64,000 bases of DNA from Epiperipatus broadwayi (Eukaryota > Onychophora > Udeonychophora > Euonychophora > Peripatidae): contig JAQFVV010012402.1 of the NCBI GenBank assembly GCA_028023455.1, positions 15,183,935-15,247,934 on the forward strand, given 5' to 3'. Position 1 is the first letter of the stretch, and every line of letters starts with the position of its first letter. The notes beneath the pieces are model-generated. The model made no database searches. It worked only from the letters and a program-made list of their open reading frames with translations, and was not told the DNA's origin. A program made the position numbers and the translations under genes. Positions 49,089-61,778 of this stretch are shown here, piece after piece.

Positions 49089-49146
49089 CTTTTCTGGCCT
49101 TTTTCTTGTTCCTGAAAACCATCTGCAGCTTGAAGAAAATCAAACA
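49089..49146 (-). CDS. ADSS: adenylosuccinate synthetase, internal micro-exon
   Basis: A 58-bp exon, minus strand, between acceptor AG (49147-49148) and donor GTATTA (49083-49088). It encodes VFDFLQAADGFQEQEKGQK and is too short to form a notable ORF. It joins in phase to both neighbours, making AHLVFDF across the upstream junction and KSLGTT across the downstream one. Two departures are visible. The residue after FDF is Leu where ADSS proteins normally have His (FDFHQA), and the loop before LGTT is about three residues shorter than in vertebrates. Phase continuity argues for a real exon. Confidence 0.88.
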
Positions 49147-50340
49147 CTACAAAATTTACAAATTTGTGTGTTAAAATACTATTTAAAAATTATATATATT
49201 TACATATACATACATGCATATAAATTTATACTCAAGACATATATTTAGAATTTATATCAGTACAATAAATATTCTCTTAAAATTTGTTTGTATCAATTTG
49301 TTCTACATCTATTGAGTGCTTAGAACAATAATATTAATGGAAAAAGTTACTGAATCCAAGCTAACGTGCTCAGAAACTACATAACCTCTCAAGAAACTAT
49401 TGCTATTAATAATGAGTGCTTACGGCATTTTGTTTTTTTGATACATACTTATCATATCTATAAAGTATAATATTTTATCATACATTAATTCTATAGCTGT
49501 TGTCTTGATTTAAGTAAGACAAAAAATAAATCTTCATTAAATAGGACGTATTTGAATCCAAACTAAATCTCTAAATCTGTAAAAGGTAAAATAACATTTT
49601 ATTAGCTGATTGCAGAATGAAGGCCTCTATAAAAGTCAATGGTTAGGCAATAATAAAGTTAAGAGTAACCTTCCATCCTGGTTTTATTCTGTAGCCAAAA
49701 AATAGATGAAATTATTTTCTGACAAATAATGAATGATTAGCAAGATGGCCACTTATCTAGAAGAAAAATTGGAAGCCTGACTAGAATCTGAAATTTTTTT
49801 CAAGTTTCAACAACTTTCTGAATTTCTAAAAATATTTACTACTAAATTAATATTTATAAGTGTAGACAAGTATGTGTGTATAGCAATTAAATTTACAATA
49901 TAAATTATGCCATTATAAAATCCTTACTATCATTCTCAGCTAGTGCCTTTAAAATATACATAAACAACACTAGTCATAAAGTGGAAGTAGAAATAAATAC
50001 ATTAACCCATGAGACAATAATTAAATATTGACAATTTATTTATAAAAATTAAATATTTTAATAATCTATATATTATATTCTGTTACATACCATTATGCAT
50101 CCATAGTGACTATTCATATTTGCTTATTTATAAATTGATAATTTATAAGTGAATAAAACATTCTAACACCTAATGCTGACTACATCATTATATATTAACA
50201 TCTCTAAGTATGTTTACAATTTCTTTATAAAATGCTGCAAAAACCCTGAAACAATCATCTTGAGTAGTTGAAGTCTAAATCATCTATCAATGAATTTACA
50301 ATTTCTTTTAAGTCTCAGCATTAGAATTATTTATCTATCG

Positions 50341-50372
<32 letters not shown>

Positions 50373-51118
50373 TGTACTGTTTTCTGCCTAATCTATTTTT
50401 ATTAGACCTAAACAACCGAATGATTAGGTTTGTATATCTGTTAAGAATATAATCGTTACCACACACACACCTAATCTACGTTATTGCATATAACCATTTA
50501 AGATTTAGCGTAAGCGGTGTATATTTCCAGGTAATACGGTCCTAATTATAATGAACTAACTCATACCTTTTTGTAAACTCCACCAGCAATGATATTTGGT
50601 AGTTAGCATTATCTATCTACTACTTAATGTAAATAAGGGCAATTTGACTTACTAAAAACAGATGCTAACTTTCATTCACATTGTCGCCTTTAATAGTTTA
50701 AATTTATTTTGTTTTTATTAGGCACCAGGATTCTACTTAGACATTCCTATTAAATCGACAATGGAAATGAAATATATATATATCTTAATACCCTGAATAA
50801 TAAACATGAAATACAATAAAGTGTGTTGTCATCAACAGTTGAATTTTTAAAGATCGCTGAGAGAATATATTTACGAGGCTAAAACAAATGACCCATTGTA
50901 AACTTTTTTCTTTCTTTATTAAGAGCATATTTATTTCAATTTAATTTTAAAAAAATATAATATAATAATTATAACAATCTGTTGACCATGTTTATAGTTC
51001 ATTATAATCCAGTAATTAATTCTTTTTTATATAGTATATGTGATATGGATAATATCTTCAAAAGTAATTTCAATAAATATTATGAGTTCAAAGTTTAATT
51101 TCTTACCAGTAAGATTGT
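49147..51118 (-). repeat. ADSS intron with a dispersed-repeat copy and a CT/TA microsatellite
   Basis: Near 49595-49800 lies another copy of the repeat seen at 22240 and 38850 (attgcagaatgaaggcctct, then gactagaatctgaaattt). A CT run followed by TA repeats lies at 50339-50372. The remainder is AT-rich. Confidence 0.5.
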
Positions 51119-51179
51119 CCAGTAAAATAGTTCCTTGGTAATAAGTATAATCTTCAGTTTTGACGCGACGCTTCTATTT
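51119..51179 (-). other. exon-like block of unknown identity
   Basis: On the minus strand the frame K-R-R-V-K-T-E-D then YTYYQGTILLDNLTG runs from a TAG-type acceptor to a consensus donor GTAAGA (51113-51118). It is G+C-richer than its surroundings and includes CGTCGCG. I do not recognise the protein and it does not fit ADSS. The adjacent minus-strand frame (51204-51527) is open for 107 codons but also unrecognised. It may be part of a nested gene, a pseudogene, or chance. Confidence 0.3.
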
Positions 51180-54100
51180 CAGGTAGGCAACCACTTCATT
51201 CTTCTAAATCACTATAACGATATCGAAAGGAAAGGAAAAACTGGAGATGTACATGCGCTCTAGCCAGCCATCTGAATATTGGCAACTATCACGGGGTAAT
51301 TCTGCATCTTGCAGCATATCCAAAAAAGAAGAGAAGATCCCTTTATTCCTGTCCATCCCTTTTATATCCCCCAGAAAACTCATCACGCACGTGTACGTTG
51401 AACATCTCCCAAATTTCTTCTTCAAACTTTTATCTTTCATTAGATTTTTGTTCTCAAAGTTCTTTTTCTTGTAACTATCGTGATCATATTTAATTACCAA
51501 TGTCACACTTTGCAGAACTTTTATCAATATTTAAAGTCAGTAGTCACCTTTATTATTTAAATTTGCTCTTTCCCTTTCTTTTATTGAAAGTCAAAAAAAA
51601 AACACAATGTCTATTGCCTCAAGGAAAAGAAATTTTCTATACATACAAAATTCACCTAACATATATTTTTCTCTTTCCTTTATATTTCATTCTTAGCAAA
51701 ATCTTCAAATTCAATTGCCAACACACCTTGCATGGTTGCAATATATATATATATATTCATGTAAATTAATTGGTAAATGGGATGACCATTATATATACAA
51801 AGTTAAATGCATGGCTCATACATACCAACATGAGTAACTGATCAAAAGAGTGTCCTTTTGGTTACTGGTAGCTTGGACAGCTTTGCTATTGTCTTCATTC
51901 AGTCTGTAGAAAGTTCATCTAATTGGTTGCTGCACATCAATATACCTTGGCTGTGCATTTAACTTCATATATATAATGGTCACCCATTTACTAATTAATT
52001 TACATCTATATTAACCATTAAAAATATTAAATTTAAATATATATATATGACAGAGGTAAACTATTATCATGCCTATTAAGATTATCCTAATTTCCTTATT
52101 CAAGGCTAACAAAAATATTTTCAAAACATTTAATATTCAATCCCTATCACCTAAAGATTATACCTATCAGTATAATTTTTTTTATTCTTATTAGATCTCA
52201 TTATACCCCATTAACCTAGGTTATTTGCAAACACTACTTATAAATTAAAATCTTTTTTTTTTTAAAATTAACTACTATATAACTCATTATACAATAAACA
52301 TTTGTATTTATATAGTATAATAATAAAATTATTTAAAATTTGCTTGTATGTACTAATACATTCACATTACTACAATATATGCAAAAAATCTATTGGTAAT
52401 TAAAGCTAGTTTTCAACTTACAATAAATAGTAAGTTCAACTAGATTCATGTTTAAGTTGAAAACATTATATAAAACTTTTATTATTATGACATATTTTGA
52501 AGTATGTTTTTGAATAATTCAATTTACACAATGTTGCCATATTGAAAACTTTTTGATAAATCATATATTATTTGAAACTTCATATTTTAATTGTTTGTTA
52601 CTAAAGAATAAAAAAAATATTTTTTATCTTTTTCTACTGTGAAGTTGAATTATTATTTATTTTTTGAACAAGTTACTTTGCTATTAATAAATGAAAAAAA
52701 AATATTTTTGCTCCTTTTATACCATTAATTATTATTCCAATAAATTATGAATGGTTTGTGCATTTTTTATAAACAGTGTGCATGTTCAATATAATATGAT
52801 TTTTGAATGTTTGGTTTACATATACTAATCATATGAATGTATATTTTCAAATTTATTATACTTATTAGTTTTGAGTCAAAAAAAACCATATTCAAATATT
52901 GTTCAATCTGTGGATATCCTTAACCTTATATGTATACATACTTATAATGCATTCTTATTTAAAAAGTAAATACTAAGACCTAAATAAAAATAATACAAAA
53001 ATAAAATTTGGTAATGAAAAATACAGTATAGTGAATAATTTGAGAGAAAACACATTCAAAGATACTATACATATGCAAATCTATGTGAATGTATTCACCC
53101 CTCCCAAAAAAACTTTTATTTTACGAGATAAAAGAATCCCCTTCTTAGCTGTTTTTAGAATATTAAATAATTATTAAATGATTACTATTTGAAATAAAAT
53201 AAACACTAGTTATAGCATTTGTAACTTAATTAATACTAATGATACAACTTAATGTAAAATTATACACAAAAACAAAATTCACTAGTTACATTTTCAAAAT
53301 TAGGCAAATGACTAAGTATGTGACTAGATTTCTTTCATTATTATATCAATTATTTTTATTTATTACGTAAAATTGACATCATCATTAATTTCATGCTTTG
53401 GAATCATTTGAAACAAAATTTATATTTAATAATTCATAGCAAATATAAAATATTATAATGCTTTCACTGTTATTTGCAACTATGAGATAAACAAATGACT
53501 CGATTCATAAGATATGACAAATTTATGAATTTTAATTTTCTTTCAAATTATGAATAGTGAGATTCCAGATGCATGAAGAACAATGATATATATATATATA
53601 GTAGAATAAAAATTTCACATTTATAACTTCTAAACAATAGTATAACTAAAGTTCGTACTTTTGTATCTTAATTTTAAAATTTATACAGAATGTCGATTCA
53701 AATATACATTTTAGTTTTATAAAACAATAATTAGCAATTAAACTTTAAGTGTCCCTAAACCCTAATTGTATTTTATAAGGTTTAATTGTTTCTAATGCAC
53801 TTGTAAAATTTTGCTTCTTTAAATTATACACAATAAATATCATTACTAAATGAAAATTAATTTTCCTCTTATGCACATTAATTGTTCAACAATATAACAA
53901 CTAATGAAAAAAAAAAAAAAAGAAAGAAAGAATGAAGATTAACAACAACTGTCTGCATGTTTCAAATATATTTATGTACACCAAAAACAATGAATTACAA
54001 TAGCCTTTTATCTTTACTGTAAAGCATTCATTTAGTGTGCATCTATTTTACATATATATTAGATTCATTACAATTATATTGATGCACAATGTGCATACAT

Positions 54101-54670
54101 AATAATCCTTTACAATCAAATATCTATTTGGTTTCTCAGGCTCTTCAATGAGACATTATTTATCATGATAAATGGGATTCATCTATCTCACTGTTATCAT
54201 CATAGTCTTTATCATTCAACTAATCATTTGTATTTCAAATGAAAGTTCAGTCTAATCTAAACAAGTAATTACATAAAGTGTCTGTGTTATGTATACGTGC
54301 TTATTGAAAAGTACTGTACGCTTGCTGTTCAACAAGCAAAATTTATTCTTAAAAGGTGAGCTACTATTTGCTATGTATGATGAATGCAAGGGGAGCTATG
54401 AACAAAATATAGCATATATCGTGGCTCCACTGTACTTTATTATGGAGGGATACAAGTATAATTATAGAATTCTGCATGTTAAGCATATAAAATTCTTTGG
54501 AAACAAAATAAGTATGACAATCAAGGTAATTAAAAAATGTGGCCAAACCGATGATCTGCTTACTATCCTCTTTGCAACCGATTCTTGCATTACAAATAAA
54601 TTAATTACATCACACATACACACATGTGGCCAGAAACATATTACAGTTTCCATTAATCAAATAAATTTAC
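51180..54670 (-). other. remainder of the 5.5-kb ADSS intron
   Basis: Apart from open frames at 51204-51527 (minus) and 54289-54678 (plus, 129 codons, immediately next to the ADSS exon on the opposite strand), neither with a recognised domain, the stretch is AT-rich. TA microsatellites lie near 51741 and 53587. Confidence 0.5.
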
Positions 54671-54784
54671 CTAAGTGAGCTCTATCTGAAATAAGTAGCC
54701 TATCTTGCCAACCAGTTAGACCTTTCTTTTCATTTTTCTCTGCTTCTTCAAATAAACCAGGTAAATGAATAACAACGCCATTAC
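54671..54784 (-). CDS. ADSS: adenylosuccinate synthetase, internal exon (most N-terminal in window)
   Basis: A 114-bp exon, minus strand, between acceptor AG (54785-54786) and donor GTAAAT (54665-54670). It encodes [20 protein letters not shown], then [17 protein letters not shown]. The GNGVV..LPGLFEE..K and LISDRAH blocks are diagnostic for eukaryotic ADSS. It begins with two bases completing a Gly codon, so the preceding exon must end one base into that codon. It should carry the GGNNAGHT and LLPSG segments, which I could not find up to 64000. It is preceded at 57014 by an unrelated exon-like block with compatible phase. Confidence 0.95.
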
Positions 54785-55639
54785 CTATAAACAAATAAAA
54801 TAATATCTAAAAAAGTGTAGCTTTCAATTCAAAAATAATTGTAAGCATTTCATAATGAAAATTTTTTATATCAATAGTTCACTCATAAATTAGCAAAAAA
54901 TTTTCATTAAAAGCTTTATATTATTATGATGGCTAACAAAATATAATTTAAAATTTTACAAAACTGTATTAAAATCTATAAATTACAATAAATAAATATA
55001 TAATAATTTCCTCCCCAAAATAAGGCTGCGCAATTAGGTAATGTAATATTTCAATCAATTGATAACGCTCATTCATCAATGGAGATAATTTGCAATTGTT
55101 TACCACTTCTTTAACACAATTTATTCTAATTTCTAGAATATCAATAAAATGAACGTGAAAATGAATTCATTAAAACCAACTGAAACAACATTTACACACA
55201 CAATTATTTTGAAACAAAATTTTAGACATTGTTTCAAGTATAAATCTATAAAAATTCTACTGAAATAAAATAAAAATAAGATAAATTATTTAGCAAAAAT
55301 TGGAGAAAGACAGAGTAATTCTCATATTATAATTAATATATTAAATTCTCAATTAAAAACTGGTAATAATTGTTAAAAAAAAAAGCACACAGTATGGTTA
55401 TATCACAATCAAAATTTTAAACCTATTAAACACACACACACACACACATATATTAAGAAAAAAACATTGGAATTAACTCTATAATTTTATCATTATATAA
55501 ATAAATAACTATGACTAACATTTTGAATAATATTTAGACAGAATGCAAAAAAAATCAAAATCTCATTAATATTAACATTATCATTAACATTTCAGTATGA
55601 ATGGTTAACTTTCCATAATATTGCTTACTTTATAAATTT
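54785..55639 (-). other. AT-rich sequence upstream of the ADSS exon
   Basis: Contains a CA repeat (55431-55447). Nothing coding recognised. Confidence 0.55.
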
Positions 55640-56110
55640 ATATGGAGTTCCTCAAAGTTCTATTCTTAGTGAATTGTTGTTTCTGATTTTCATAAATGAT
55701 CTAGGAAATGTTAATACTGAAGGATCAATAAGTCTGAACAAAATGTTATTAATATGCTCTCCTTATATGAAATATAAACAAATTGATATACATCTACATG
55801 CATGATTGTATAAACGATAATAATGCAATATGTAAATGATAATAAATATATAAAAGTAGAACAAATAAAATATGTTAGATATCTTGAATGATGATAGATG
55901 AAAAAATGTCTTGGAAACGCTTATATTAATATATACTTTAATAAATTTAGATATTTTATAACAATGTTCTACAAAATCGAAGATATTTTTCCTTTAAATA
56001 TTCTTATTATTATATATAAATCTTTATTGAGATATGGAAATAAGATTGGTTTTGCAAACTTTCTTAATATTAATGGATTAGCATTATTGCAAAAATGAAT
56101 AATTGATCTA
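55640..56110 (+). pseudogene. decayed non-LTR reverse transcriptase fragment
   Basis: Plus-strand translation at 55644-55709 reads GVPQSSILSELLFLIFINDL, a mutated form of the RT motif B block usually seen as GVPQGS-LGPLLF. Further on, VRYLGMMIDEKMSWK (near 55872) matches the segment after the catalytic motif in Jockey/CR1-like elements. The catalytic YADD region between them is lost or unreadable. This is a different family from the RTE element. Confidence 0.6.
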
Positions 56111-57013
56111 ATAGAAGAAAATTATATATTGTGCCCTTGTGTATGGGTCACCATTTAAGTTTTATGCTAATCTAGTAGAAAATTTTAAATTTAAGAAGTA
56201 TTTTAAAATGTGATGTTGACTTTGCTTGTGGTAATGTTACCATAAGTTTAATTAAAGCAATCTATGAGTGTTTGATATGTGAATTGTGTTGATATTGGGA
56301 AGATATTTAAAATGATGATGATTATGATGTAATACTGCATTAATAAATTTAATAACAAATGTTTAAAGCTAAAGTATTTAAAAGACAAGTTAAAATTAGA
56401 CAAAAATATTTATTTAATTTGAAATATATGTTAAAAGTGAATAAAAATATTTTAAATTATAAGTACTTAAATTGAGATTAATATTTGATTTTAATCATAT
56501 CAAATAATTATTTTAAAATCTGATATAATATCTTATTTATTTTTAAAAAATAAATATTTATTTTAAAAAAGCAATTGTTAAGTTTATTTTTAGACAAGCG
56601 TTCTTGTATTATAAAGAACAGATGTTATACACACGCGTGGAAGTTGTCTAATAAAGTTGCAATTATTATTTTACAAAATCATGTTGTAAAATTTATAAAT
56701 AATACGTGAGTTATCACGAGATAAAAATAAAGATATTAATGTAAAATATTAAATTTGATTTTAAAAATATTGTCTTAAAAATATAACGTATTTAAAAAGA
56801 TTTAGTTTATTTTAAAATGATCTTATAAAAGTTAAGATTTAAATCAAGTGAGAAATAATATTTCAAAAGAATGTTTAATAGATTTAAATAAACGATAAAT
56901 ATTGTTTTAAAAGAATTTGATAAAATATTAAATATTAAATAAGTCATTATTATTTATTTTTAATATTGTGTTGGTAAATATGTAAATAAGAAATTTTGAT
57001 TGTTTAAACCTAC
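56111..57013. other. AT-rich sequence, nothing recognised
   Basis: No coding or repeat structure that I could support. Confidence 0.55.
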
Positions 57014-57101
57014 CAATCAGATAAGGAGTTTCTGGCAGTATATAAGCTGGATTCAATTGTTGAGGGGGTCTCTCTACAATAAAACTTCTAAGTCGTTTGT
57101 G
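57014..57101 (-). other. exon-like block of unknown identity, splice phase compatible with ADSS
   Basis: On the minus strand an AATAG acceptor (near 57102-57106) precedes an open frame reading HKRLRSFIVERPPQQ, then LNPAYILPETPYLIG, ending one base into a Gly codon at the donor GTAGGT (57008-57013). The phase matches the start of the ADSS exon at 54671. The protein sequence, however, does not resemble the ADSS segment expected there (LLPSGI...IG followed by NG). It may be an exon of another gene, an alternative exon, or fortuitous. Confidence 0.35.
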
Positions 57102-59518
57102 CTATTAAAAAAATAGCCAAGTAAATTTATAAACGCTCTTAAAATCAGTTGTAAAATCATAAGAGTGTTATTGAATAATTTATAATATTTTTAAAGTAAT
57201 GAATATGCAGTAGAAACTTAATAATTCCCTATTATCTTCTCAATATCGAAACTCAATTTACGTACAAATAATCAATGGAAACCTCACACATCGGAGAAAT
57301 ATATCAGAAACTTTATGCTATAGAAGTAACAGACGCTGGATTAGTACATAAAACTACAAGATGGAGAAAAGTAGTATTTTGGACTAAAAATAGTTTTCAA
57401 AAGTTAAATTACTATTGTCTATTACTAATAGATATTTTAAAAAAATATAAATATTTCTGTAAAAGAAAGTATTTTGACAAATTATAGAAGTAAAATATGT
57501 ATCTTAAGGAAAGATATAAGATGCAGTAGTAATTTTAAATAAATACTTGCCTTGTTAAGTCTTTATGCTTAAAAGACTAGAGATTGATAATTTGAAAAGG
57601 CAAATATATTATAAGTATAAGTATTTTAAAAAATCGTAATATAATAAAATTATTTTATTAAAGTTATCTAAACGCTGGACGTTATAGATGGAAAAATTAA
57701 TTCTTACCGGAATATGGTATTTACAAATGCGCAAGTAATACATGGATATCCAAATCAAGTTAAACTAAGCCAAGCCAAACTAAGTTAATTTAAAATAATT
57801 GAAGGATAATTTTATAAATTATAACTTAGTTTTGAAATAATAACTTTTTGAATAATATTCTATGAAGAACTGGATCCAGAGAATTTATAAACTATTTTTG
57901 AATTTTATTTGTTTTCTTGTGGAACTTATTATTTTTTTTTTAAAAAATAACGTTATCATTTTTATTATAAACTTTCAAGAAACACGTGATACAACGGAAC
58001 AGGAAATAGTGTTTTATTGACTTTATACGGAGGATATTTGTTAGAACTTTTATGGTAGGACAAAAATCGACGATGGACTATGTAATATGATTTTATTTTA
58101 TTTATTTAACATAAAATTTAAATATTATTAAACTCTTAAAAAGTAGGTTAGGTACATTTATTAAATAGTAACTTAAAAATAATATAATAATTAATTACAT
58201 AAACTTATTTTTATAATTAATATAACACGGAATATTCTAATGAATGTTTATGAGTGAAAATGTGAATGATTTTTATTTTATGAAGCTGCAAATTCCGAAG
58301 AATACTGGATAGCAGAATGGACAATATTATTATTATGGTAAAAAATATTGTATAATGATTTTTAATGAATTTAATATGTTTTTCTTTAGATCAACTGAAT
58401 ATTATGTTGTTGTAGAATGAATGGATAAATATATTATGAAAACACATACATTATATTGACAACAAACTTTATTAAAATATGCATAATTTTTAATTTATAA
58501 TATAAACATGATACAACATTACGTAAAAGCTTAGAAATAATTATATGATTCTTTCGTAAATAATTTTGATATTTTTATTTATGCTTAGTATTAAAATGAT
58601 GTTTATTATTTATCTAAGTAATTATTTTATTTTTGCAATTTAGAAAAGGATTTTAAAAGTCTATATTTTTGTGTATTTTGTTTATTGAATAAGTTAAGTT
58701 ACGTTATGAGTAGAAGCCTATATTTAGATTGAAAAGTTTACTAAGTATAGACAATATAGTATGAGTAATTTGGATAATGAATATTTTATTTGAAGTTGAT
58801 ATTTGTTTTCCGGAAAATGTTTTAAATAAGTTTAGAATATGTTTTATAGATAGAAATTTATTAGAAAGGTTAGTAAAGCACATAGGGTAAAATAATGATT
58901 TTACACAGAAAGGAATCATAAAATTTATCTAATGTAATGTTTTATGAATTTAAAATTGATAAATGATTTAAATATTAATGTTTGAATAATACAGATATAG
59001 AATGCATATTTTATAAAACATATAACAGGAATTACATTAGGTGGAATATAATTATAGCCAATCATTTGTTTTACATTATAAAGAGATATTGATTTTATAT
59101 ACAGATATTAAGCAATGCTAGTAATAAAGTGAATACATGATAATACATTATAAATGATATTTAATTAATGTAGTTATTTAATTAGTAGAGCTACATTATG
59201 TACACATGCTACATAAATAGTCTTGACATATTGTTATTTGTAGTAATTAAAGTACAACTATTTATTTAAAAATCTAAGTTTAAGAAAAACACACTATAAT
59301 CATATTAATATAGCATTTGAAGGAATGTGTAATTGCTTATTAAGTACATAAGTTAATAACAGTGTAAGCCTCTTATATTTGTATTTCTTATTTTATTTTA
59401 TTTGTTGTCATAAGTTATAAACTGTAAATAGTGTAAATAAATTTTATTTGAAGTTATTGTAAATAAATTTGTTAATTTATTTTTAAAAGTGTGTCGAGTT
59501 TCATTATTTTTCACCACA
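57102..59518 (+). other. AT-rich stretch ending in an LTR-end-like sequence
   Basis: Largely unrecognised. At the right end two polyadenylation-like AATAAA words are followed by gtgtcgagtttcattattttt and ttcaccaca. The bases after 59518 (gcattttgacatcagatga) resemble a mutated primer-binding site of the TTTGGCACCAGA type found after LTRs. No second LTR or retroviral-type domain was found. Confidence 0.25.
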
Positions 59519-60899
59519 GCATTTTGACATCAGATGATTTGAAATAAACATAATATTTGCACAAAATTGAATTTGTTATTATTACTTAGAATTGAATACC
59601 ATATTTGCTTAACATTATTTTATAAGAATTGATTGACATGAACATAAAATATTGCAATGGTCATAAGATGATTATAATGCACATTATAAGAATACAATAT
59701 TGTTTATTGCCACAGATTATTAAGTATAAGATTTTGATCTATTTTAAAATGAAGATACCATATGAAATAAAAGATATACATATGATTGTTTATTCATTTA
59801 ATGATTGATTATATCATAGAAATAGATGAGATTAAATTACACTCTAAGATTAGTATTTATTATTATTATTAAAATAAGTTAGGTGTATTTAAGTTTGATA
59901 TAAAATCCCACATCATACTTATTTACATGAGTTATTATTATTTTAAAACAGCTTAGAAGAACCTGAGATTATTTAATTATATTTTAAGTTAAAAGTTAGG
60001 AATTATTTTAGTATTATTAAAGATAATTTATTTCATTTAAAAGCCATAAGAATGCTATAGATGTAGTGGTAAAGTGATAAGGTAGTGATAGTATTCTTAT
60101 GCCATTGAGACAGTATCTTGGGAGATATTGACTCAGTGTAAATCTGCTTATTACTTTGTAACTTTACTTCACAGTCTCATAATTTTATAAATACTTATTT
60201 AATTAATATAATCTAGAACTATATTGATTTTGATGATTGATAATAAATTTAATTAAGATATGATAATATAAAAGTATATTAAAGATAGATATGCAAATTT
60301 TAATTAAGCATAATAATGTAACTGAGCTAGTTGTATTTTAAACTATTTTATATATCCAGAAGTAAGGGTACAATATATATATTTATAAAATGGATACAAA
60401 AATAATATTTTATGATTCAATCAACTTCTTGAATATATAATTATAGAGAAACATTTTTTTGATAGTATTTCAAAAAAACTTATATAAAACAGGTTGAAAT
60501 TTATTTAAAAAAAACGAATACATACATAATTTCAAAATACTAATAAATATGGAAATAAAATAAGAAATCACTATGTTCCTAAATTAGTCAATAATTTAGC
60601 TATTGAATTGAAAAGCTTATAACATTATAGGGAAATAAAAAATCAAATTAAAAAATATATCAAAGAGAGGGAAAAGGGAAAAACTAACTTAGTGTATAGC
60701 AAAATAAATATGAATATATAATATGATGTAAACAACATTTTTATTACGTATAATTAATATATTATTGAAATATAATTTGTTATTGTTTTGATCATTAGCA
60801 TATTTTGTATTATATTTAAAATCAAAAGAAAACGTAATTATATGAACTGTTATGAAAATTTTTATCTTACATAAAAATGAAAAGCAAAGGCTTGGTAGA
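59519..60899. other. AT-rich sequence, nothing recognised
   Basis: A slightly more complex patch at 60055-60145 could be an old SINE but shows no clear A or B box. Confidence 0.5.
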
Positions 60900-61185
60900 A
60901 GAATAAAATTTGACCTGTATAAATGAATAATATAACTATAAAATATATCTCTGATTTTTCTTTTCATCAAATCATTTTCTACATGCAAAATAAAAACACT
61001 TTCAAAACAAAAACTTTTACTGCAAACAACTGAATGCTGAATGTTTTGCAAACACATTTTAAACTGCAAGAATAACATAATTCTTTATGTAGTTCATGAT
61101 CTCAAATTCTCTTTTTAAATGCATATTTTGCCTCACCAATATAACTTGGCTCACACTTGCACAACATTATACTTATATTAACTCA
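60900..61185 (-). pseudogene. decayed Penelope-like element, C-terminal fragment
   Basis: Minus-strand frames reproduce the end of the intact element at 7423-9783. Near 61110-61170 the frame gives MLCKCEPSYIGEAKYAFKKR, matching its VVCHCGYSYIGETK GIY-YIG block. After a frame change it gives FCFESVFILHVENDLMKRKI (near 60940-61000), matching FCFDRVFILHMENDLRKRRI. A stop and frameshift lie between the two. Only the endonuclease part remains. Confidence 0.8.
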
Positions 61186-61778
61186 CCAATATTTGGTATT
61201 ACATTAAAGTGAGAAGAAACAATTGATTCATGTTACTTATATAAAATAATGAAATCCACTTTTTCACTACAATACTTATCCTTATCTATCTGTATGTAAA
61301 TTTATGCAATGTACTTAAAATGTCTCTTGTTTTTATATTCTACAATCAATAATTCATTTGCATATATTTCAATGTTGGTTAACTGACCATTTTGAAATTT
61401 ACATATTTTTTATTTCTGAAAAAAAAAAAATTCTAAATGCAGCCAATTTACACACAACAGGAATCTCTAAATTATCAAAAAACAGGAATCTCTTACAGAA
61501 GTGCATAAATTCTTTAATTGATATATATGTGTGTGTGTATGAGTGCATATATAAAAGAAGTGCTATGTAAGTTTGTGCATCTTTTTGGATGGAATAACAA
61601 ATTAAAAATACATTATAAAATTCACAATGACCGCAGCATCAGATAAGATATGAGTGATGATATACAGAAACAAATGATTTTCATAACTCATTAAAAACAA
61701 TTTTATTTATTTAACATACGAACTTTTTTCTTCCAGATAGTTAAATATTCCCAGATATAAAAATATCTGTAGAAATTC
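61186..61778. other. AT-rich sequence, nothing recognised
   Basis: Contains a TG repeat near 61528-61538 and chance ORFs. Confidence 0.5.

Noticed and set aside
49089-49146. Idea that ADSS lacks the VFDF segment and is therefore a pseudogene
   Set aside because: The 58-bp micro-exon was found by reading the minus strand and fits both neighbours in phase.
54289-54678. 129-codon plus-strand frame next to the ADSS exon
   Set aside because: No recognised domain, and its end overlaps the antisense ADSS splice donor; likely a chance ORF in intron sequence.
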